Shown here piece after piece: positions 59,084 to 64,000 of a DNA stretch of 64,000 bases (within the stretch, counting starts at the first letter, position 1; each line of letters opens with the position of its first letter). The notes beneath the pieces were generated by a model. It worked only from the letters and a program-made list of their open reading frames with translations. It searched no databases and had not been told where the DNA came from. A program made the translations under genes and the position numbers. This DNA is from Diadophis punctatus similis (Eukaryota > Chordata > Lepidosauria > Squamata > Dipsadidae): NCBI GenBank assembly GCA_023053685.1, contig JALIGW010000002.1:169993430-170057429 (forward strand). The letters are read 5' to 3'.

Positions 59084-59325
59084 TTTGTGGATATTCCAAT
59101 CGGTGATCAGCATGGCTCACGTAGTCATGCAAATACGCAGGCCTCCTACTGGCCCTGCGCGATTCAGTCTCTCGTGAAGCCTCGCCTACAGCGGACATGC
59201 CTGTTGCTTCTTCAGAGCCTGCTTGTGGAATAATCTGGAATCGGCACCAGGCGTGGCGGCTGAAGTCTCGGCGTCTTCGTCCTCCAGTATCGGGTGGCTT
59301 CGCTGGTCTCCGGTGACTACAGGTA
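59084..59325 (-). pseudogene. pol: Gypsy Pol C-terminal tail
   Basis: Just upstream of the polypurine tract on the minus strand one frame reads through for about 60 codons without a stop. It contains ETESRRASRRPAYLHDYV, matching the basic 'R.S.RRPaYL.DYv' tail found at the end of integrase in many vertebrate Ty3/Gypsy Pol proteins. Nothing upstream is preserved: at about 59325 the sequence changes to unrelated DNA, so protease, RT, RNase H and the integrase core are all missing. The frame runs on through the polypurine tract toward the LTR. This fragment fixes the family of both 226-bp LTRs in the window. Confidence 0.65.
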
Positions 59326-59666
59326 GGGGTTCACTGATTTTTTTCTCACTTTTATTTTGTGCTTAGAACTGCCTCCCAAAATATCTCAGGGTGGCCACTT
59401 CTCTGATTCAAGTCCTACCAAAAAGTTCATTTTTCAGGGACCATCTCCGACTCCCTACATAACTACATGTTATTGTAGTTCCATCATTGGGATTACTTTC
59501 AGTGAAAAATGGGTTAAAATGTACTATAAAATGAATGAACAGGTGAATAAGTACATGATCAGATAAATGAATTGTGCATTTTTTTCCTGTTCATTCTTCT
59601 ATTTGTCCCATCTTCTACTTTCATTCTCTGTATCTATTTTAAATTCTAAGTCCCTTGAGGTTTGTC
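59326..59666. other. No recognisable feature
   Basis: Short A+T-rich spacer between the Gypsy fragment and the L2 LINE. Confidence 0.35.
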
Positions 59667-59673
59667 ATAGTCA

Positions 59674-61935
59674 CCACTCCCTGTCACCACTCCCTGGTGG
59701 CCGCTTGGAACACCGCAGCATCAGGGGCTTTAGACCGAATTGCGCCTAAGCGACCTCTCCGCGGCAGTGGATCCCGGAAAGCTCCCTGGTTTACCGAGGA
59801 GCTCCGGGAGATGAAACGGCAGAAGAGACGTCTGGAGCACTGCTGGAGGGCCAGCAAAACCGAATCTGACCAAACACTATTAAGAATTTACATCAGATCT
59901 TATTTAGTGGCGATAGGGGCGGCAAAACGATCCTATTTTTCCGCTCTTATTGCATCCGCAGATTCTCGTCCAGCCGCCTTGTTTAGGGTGACTCGCTCCC
60001 TCCTTGCAAAAGGGGGGAGCGAGGAACACTTACAAGGCAGAGCTGAGGAATTCGCTGAGTTTCTGTCGGATAAAGTCACTCAGATTCGGTCGAACCTGGA
60101 CTCTGGCAGGGCAGAGTCCATAGAGGTGACAGGGGCAAGTCTTAGTCCACCATTATGGGAAGGGTTTGGGCCTGTTTCTCTCGAGGATGTGGACAGGGCT
60201 GTGGGAGCGATGGGTACCTCCACCTGTTTATTGGACCCGTGCCCCTCCTGGCTGGCCTCGGCCAGCAGGGTGGTGGCACGCGGCTGGATCCAGGCGGTGG
60301 TCACTGCTTCTTTGAGGGAGGGATCCGTACTGCAGTCGTTAAAAGCTGCGGTGGTGCGACCCCTCCTGAAGAAGCCTTCCCTGGATCCAGCTGACTTGAA
60401 GAACTATCATCTGGTCTCCAACTTACCTTTTTTAGGGAAAGTTGTGGAGAAGGTGGTGGCGACTCAGCTTCTGCAGCTCCTGGATGAAACAGATCATCTA
60501 GATCCTTATCAGTCTGGTTTCAGGCGCGGCTACAGTGCAGAAACTGCCTTGGTCGCTCTGATGGATGATCTCTGGCGGGCCCGGGATGGGGGGAACTCCT
60601 CCATCCTGGTGCTACTTGACCTCTCAGCGGCTTTCGATACCATCGACCATGGTATCCTTCTGCATCGTCTCGGCGAGTTGGGAGTGGGAGGCACCGTTCT
60701 GCAGTGGTTCTCCTCTTATCTCGCCGATAGGATGCAGTCGGTGCTGGCAGGAGGGCAGAGATCGTCCCCTAGGCCCCTATCATGTGGGGTGCCTCAGGGG
60801 TCGGTTCTCTCGCCCATCCTGTTCAACATCTACATGAAACCGCTGGGTGAGATCATTCGCAGACATGGGGTGTGTTTCCATCAGTACGCTGATGACACCC
60901 AGCTGTACATCACCACCCCGTCTGACTTCAGTGAGGCAGTTGATGTAATGTGCCAGTGCCTGAACGACGTTAAGATCTGGATGGGGAGGAACAGACTCAG
61001 ACTTAATCCCGACAAGACTGAGTGGCTGTGGATATTGCCTACTAAGGACCATGACAACTGTCCCTCCTTGGTCTTTGAGGGAGCGAAACTGACTCCCTCG
61101 AACCAGGCCCGCAACTTGGGGGTCCTCCTAGATCCACAGCTAAAATTGGATCATCATCTTTCTGCTGTGGCTAGGGGGGCCTTTGCACAGGTTCGCCTGG
61201 TCCACCAGTTGTGGCCATACCTGGAGAAGGAGGCTCTACTCACGGTCTCTCATGCCCTTGTCACCTCTCGTTTGGACTACTGCAATGCACTCTACATGGG
61301 GCTACCCTTGAAGAGTATCCGGAGACTTCAGTTGGTGCAAAATGCGGCTGCGCGTGCTGTGGTGGGTGTGCCAAGGTACACCCACGTGACACCGATACTC
61401 CGCCAGCTGCACTGGTTGCCCATCAGTCTCCAGGTCCAATTCAAGGTGTTGATCACCATCTTTAAAGCCCTTCATGGCTTAGGACCAGGCTATCTTCGGG
61501 ACCGCATTCTGCCTCATACTTCCCTTCGACCGGTTAGGGCCCACAGAGTTGGCCTCCTCCAGGTCCCGTCGGCCAAGCAATGCTGGCCGGCGGGCCCTAG
61601 GGGGAGAGCCTTCTCTGTGGCCGGCCCCGCGCTCTGGAACCAACTTCCCCCAGAGACCCGAATTATCCCCACCCTGCTGGCCTTCCGAAAAGCCGTTAAG
61701 ACATGGCTTTTCCTGCAGGCAGGGGGTAGAGCTTAATCCATCCGAGCTCACCCCCGAGTATGGTTGTTGAATGGTTGCTGATGTCTTTTTTATATGGTGT
61801 TTTTAAATTTTATATTGCTTTTAATTAATATTTATTATTGGTTTATTCTTGTATTTTTCTCTGTTGTACGCCGCCCTGAGTCCTTCGGGAGTTGGGCGGC
61901 ATATAAGAATACCAAATAAATAAATAAATAAATAG
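59674..61935 (+). mobile_element. L2-clade LINE, 5'-truncated, with intact RT frame
   Basis: Starts within the pre-RT region, includes the whole RT and C-terminus, a ~200-bp 3' UTR with the gccgccctgagtccttcggg...ttgggcggcatataag stem, and an AAATAAATAAAT tail. The 7-mer atagtca occurs just before it (59667-59673) and just after it (61932-61938), a plausible target duplication. Confidence 0.85.
59676..61736 (+). CDS. L2 LINE reverse transcriptase ORF (5'-truncated, uninterrupted)
   Basis: 687 codons without a stop or frame shift, ending TAA at 61734-61736. The protein copies LINE RNA at a nicked chromosomal site. The order is: a basic linker (KAPWFTEELREMKRQKRRLE) that normally follows the endonuclease; RT fingers (KNYHLVSNLPFLGKVVEK, where the family usually has RP for the HL pair); motif A LLDLSAAFDTIDHGI at about 60613-60657; motif B CGVPQGSVLSPILFNIYM at about 60784-60837; catalytic QYADDTQLYI at about 60880-60909; motif D LRLNPDKTEWL; and a C-terminal block with WFxx/ALVTSRLDYCNALYMGLP and LHWLPI near 61260-61430. 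The upstream open frame continues to a TTG at 59655 inside flanking DNA, so no real start codon is present. The endonuclease is missing. Gene-like in length but a retroelement, probably immobile. Confidence 0.85.
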   Translation, partial: TPCHHSLVAAWNTAASGALDRIAPKRPLRGSGSRKAPWFTEELREMKRQKRRLEHCWRASKTESDQTLLRIYIRSYLVAIGAAKRSYFSALIASADSRPAALFRVTRSLLAKGGSEEHLQGRAEEFAEFLSDKVTQIRSNLDSGRAESIEVTGASLSPPLWEGFGPVSLEDVDRAVGAMGTSTCLLDPCPSWLASASRVVARGWIQAVVTASLREGSVLQSLKAAVVRPLLKKPSLDPADLKNYHLVSNLPFLGKVVEKVVATQLLQLLDETDHLDPYQSGFRRGYSAETALVALMDDLWRARDGGNSSILVLLDLSAAFDTIDHGILLHRLGELGVGGTVLQWFSSYLADRMQSVLAGGQRSSPRPLSCGVPQGSVLSPILFNIYMKPLGEIIRRHGVCFHQYADDTQLYITTPSDFSEAVDVMCQCLNDVKIWMGRNRLRLNPDKTEWLWILPTKDHDNCPSLVFEGAKLTPSNQARNLGVLLDPQLKLDHHLSAVARGAFAQVRLVHQLWPYLEKEALLTVSHALVTSRLDYCNALYMGLPLKSIRRLQLVQNAAARAVVGVPRYTHVTPILRQLHWLPISLQVQFKVLITIFKALHGLGPGYLRDRILPHTSLRPVRAHRVGLLQVPSAKQCWPAGPRGRAFSVAGPALWNQLPPETRIIPTLLAFRKAVKTWLFLQAGGRA

Positions 61936-61938
61936 TCA

Positions 61939-62226
61939 TTCTCGGTAAAATGTCAGGAAGAGTGTGTCTGAACCCCATGATTCTCAGAAAATGATCAGAC
62001 ACCACTATATAAATACCTACCTGTGATTTTTTTCTCTCTCTATTTTATTTGAAACATCAGAGATAATCAAACTCCTTAGTTTCATTGGGAGCTATATAAG
62101 GCTAATTATGCAGTTATGACAGTAAACAAACATTTCTTCCTTCATATGCATCCTTATCTACATCGGCCATAAAAGAAGAGGGATTCAGCAGTGATTCCTT
62201 GCACATATGCTGGTGTTTCTAACTAA
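61939..62226. other. Short unique spacer
   Basis: No element recognised between the L2 tail and the mariner-like element. Confidence 0.35.
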
Positions 62227-63153
62227 CCGTATTTTTGGAGTATAAGACGCACCTGTTTACCCCCCCAAAAGAGGGTGAAAACTTGGGTGCATCTTATACA
62301 CCGAATGTAGCCCCACCCAGCCACCCCCACCCTTTTGCCTCTACCTCCCAGCAATTTACCTCCTTGCAGCAAACAGCGCAGAGCCTGATTAGCATAAACA
62401 AGTGATTATTGTCTTCCCGACCAGCAGCTGATTGAGGCTGCAGGCAGGCCCACGTGCTAAAATGAAAGTGAAACTAAAACTGCAAGGAGGCAAATTGCTG
62501 AGAGGAAGAGGCAGAGGCAGAATTTTATTTTCTTGTGCTAATCAGTTGCTGAAACTGGATGCAAGGAGGTAAGTCAGTAACTATAAATGTCTATAGAATG
62601 TTCAAATTATTAGACTTATTTTTTAAAGACTGCTTTATTATTGTTCTAGACAACTTAACAAAATGAAGAAGCTTTTTAAAATAAATGCTTGATCTGAAGA
62701 GGCCCAGTGCTTCTTTTAAATAGCAGAGAATAATATACATTTCAAGAAAGCCACATCATTTTTAACAGCATCTGTAAAAGTATAATCTGAAATGTAACAG
62801 TGTCCTGTTTAGTATTAAGATAAGGCAGCTGAGTTAAACCCTGACTTAGTCATGTTTGGAGTAGATCTATTAAAATAATTGGGAGGAGTTAGTGTGACTA
62901 CATTTAAGAAAACTTTCTGGCATTAATATACTGCCATAATGTACATTTCTCCATTTCTTTGCTATTTCTATGGGTCAGGCACACATGCACAGAAATACAC
63001 AGCAAGCAGTGTATATCATCTATACTGTTTGCTGTTTGCTGTTTGCTGGGAGGCAAATTGCTGGGAGGCAGAGGCAGATTTTTTCCCTTGTTCCTCCCTC
63101 AAAACTAAGGTGCGTCTTATACTCCGGTCGATCTTATACTCCGAAAAATATGG
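62227..63153. mobile_element. Non-autonomous Tc1/mariner-type element, second copy
   Basis: Same family as 4101-5098 in the opposite orientation. Left end CCGTATTTTTGGAGTATAAG, right end tactccgaaaaatatgg, with TA at 63154-63155 (left flank AA, probably mutated). Shared interior includes gccatttct-like and gggtcaggcacacatgcac segments. It lacks the SINE fragment found in the first copy. No transposase frame. Confidence 0.85.
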
Positions 63154-63168
63154 TATGTCTTTGCCATA

Positions 63169-63190
63169 GTTTGTGTGTGTGTGTGTTTGT

Positions 63191-63255
<65 letters not shown>
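63169..63255. repeat. (GT)n microsatellite
   Basis: About 87 bp of GT with two TTT interruptions near the left end. It begins 14 bp after the mariner-like element. Confidence 0.95.
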
Positions 63256-63256
<1 letters not shown>

Positions 63257-64000
63257 TTTCTATATGCCCTTGCCTCGTAAGAGCGAAGCAAGCAACATGA
63301 ATTACACTTAGCTGGCAATTTCTCAATCTGGCAGAATGTTATGTCCTTGAATGTGGATACCATGGCAGATGACTTTCCTTCTCTGGATTGGATCCCATGG
63401 TGTTCTGATTCTGCCGATTTTTTCAGTGGTCTTCCAACCATTCTGGAATAAACAATCTTCTTCCAGCTCATTATGGAAAAAGATAAGCCTTCAGCAGCCA
63501 AAGCTGTCTAATTCTTTATGGTTCATCAACTATTATCTCGTTCTTTCCTGAAAGTCCAAGCCTAGCCAGATTTTCTTTCTGCCAACAGTTCAGCCCTTCT
63601 TGACTTTTTGTTCTCTGCTTATCATGGCAGGCAGTGTTCAGCTGCTGCATTCAGTCCCAGTGATTGATCAATTTGTTTCTTCAGGATTCTGTTTAAACCA
63701 ACTAGCATGTTGGTTTTGAATTTAAGGTTCCTTTCTGAAGTGTTTAATCTAAAAGGAAATTATTGCAGAAAGAATACACTGGAATTCCTGGAAGAGTTGC
63801 TTGAAGGTGGCTACACTTATTATAGGTTAGCATTGCTACTACAATGCAACTCTTTTAAGGTCCGTTAATTGGGAAAAGAAGTCCTTCTCTCCTTGCATCC
63901 TATCAGACTGCATTGATCTTGTTGAATAACTACGAAACACCAAAATAATTAGCAATTATTAAACATGCCTTTTAAAAACAAAATATTGATATGTGCTTTG
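63256..64000. other. No recognisable feature
   Basis: Unique-looking sequence to the end of the window; no element or exon recognised. Confidence 0.35.

Noticed and set aside
59655..59675. Start codon of the L2 frame at 59655
   Set aside because: The codon is TTG and lies in flanking DNA before the LINE truncation point, so it is not a biological start.

Overview
This window looks like nuclear DNA from a squamate reptile, most likely a snake. The evidence is the repeat content: two LINE 3' ends that run into (AATAG)n arrays (an association known from snake genomes), squamate tRNA-derived SINEs, CR1, L2 and RTE/BovB-type LINEs, Ty3/Gypsy pieces, and a dense crowd of hAT and Tc1/mariner-type miniature transposons. 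I found no host gene, exon, tRNA, rRNA or CRISPR array that I can support. Every protein-like signal belongs to a retrotransposon, so the window is intergenic or deep-intronic. The family names are my own recognition of sequence features; no database search was run.

Layout. 0-6 kb: CR1 tail, two SINEs, a 226-bp solo LTR, a 279-bp LTR followed by the start of a Gypsy gag, then a minus-strand LINE (3.8-5.75 kb) carrying a ~1 kb mariner-like element that itself holds a SINE fragment. 6-19 kb: a fold-back element, two identical 135-bp hairpin elements, a second AATAG-tailed LINE end, CR1 and L2 tails, a 403-bp hAT element inside an L2 tail, another hAT MITE and long microsatellites. 19.26-21.02 kb: a 1.76-kb SPIN-like hAT element with a GC-rich interior. 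22.9-28.0 kb: about 5 kb in which I recognise no repeat. 28-33 kb: an old RTE-like LINE on the minus strand split by a nearly complete CR1 RT region. 33-45 kb: SINEs, a 150-bp ATT array, CR1, several hAT elements, a candidate solo LTR and an eroded RTE-like endonuclease region. 45-56 kb: more hAT MITEs, including one that splits a SINE, and a tRNA-derived SINE with an ACA-rich tail. 56-64 kb: large GA/GATA arrays, an L1 remnant cut by a Gypsy 3' end, an L2 LINE with an uninterrupted 687-codon RT reading frame, a second mariner-like element and a GT array.

How the parts relate. The DNA records successive transposition. Several insertions can be read directly because an empty copy of the site, or the two halves of the host repeat, is also present. 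The hAT-type elements have 8-bp target duplications. At least two internal modules are shared between elements with different ends: a fold-back core with NRF1/YY1-like motifs, and a 19-20 bp segment of a hairpin arm. This modular sharing, plus the GC-rich cargo of the 19-kb hAT element, is the most interesting material here. I see no evidence for a new enzymatic or defence system.
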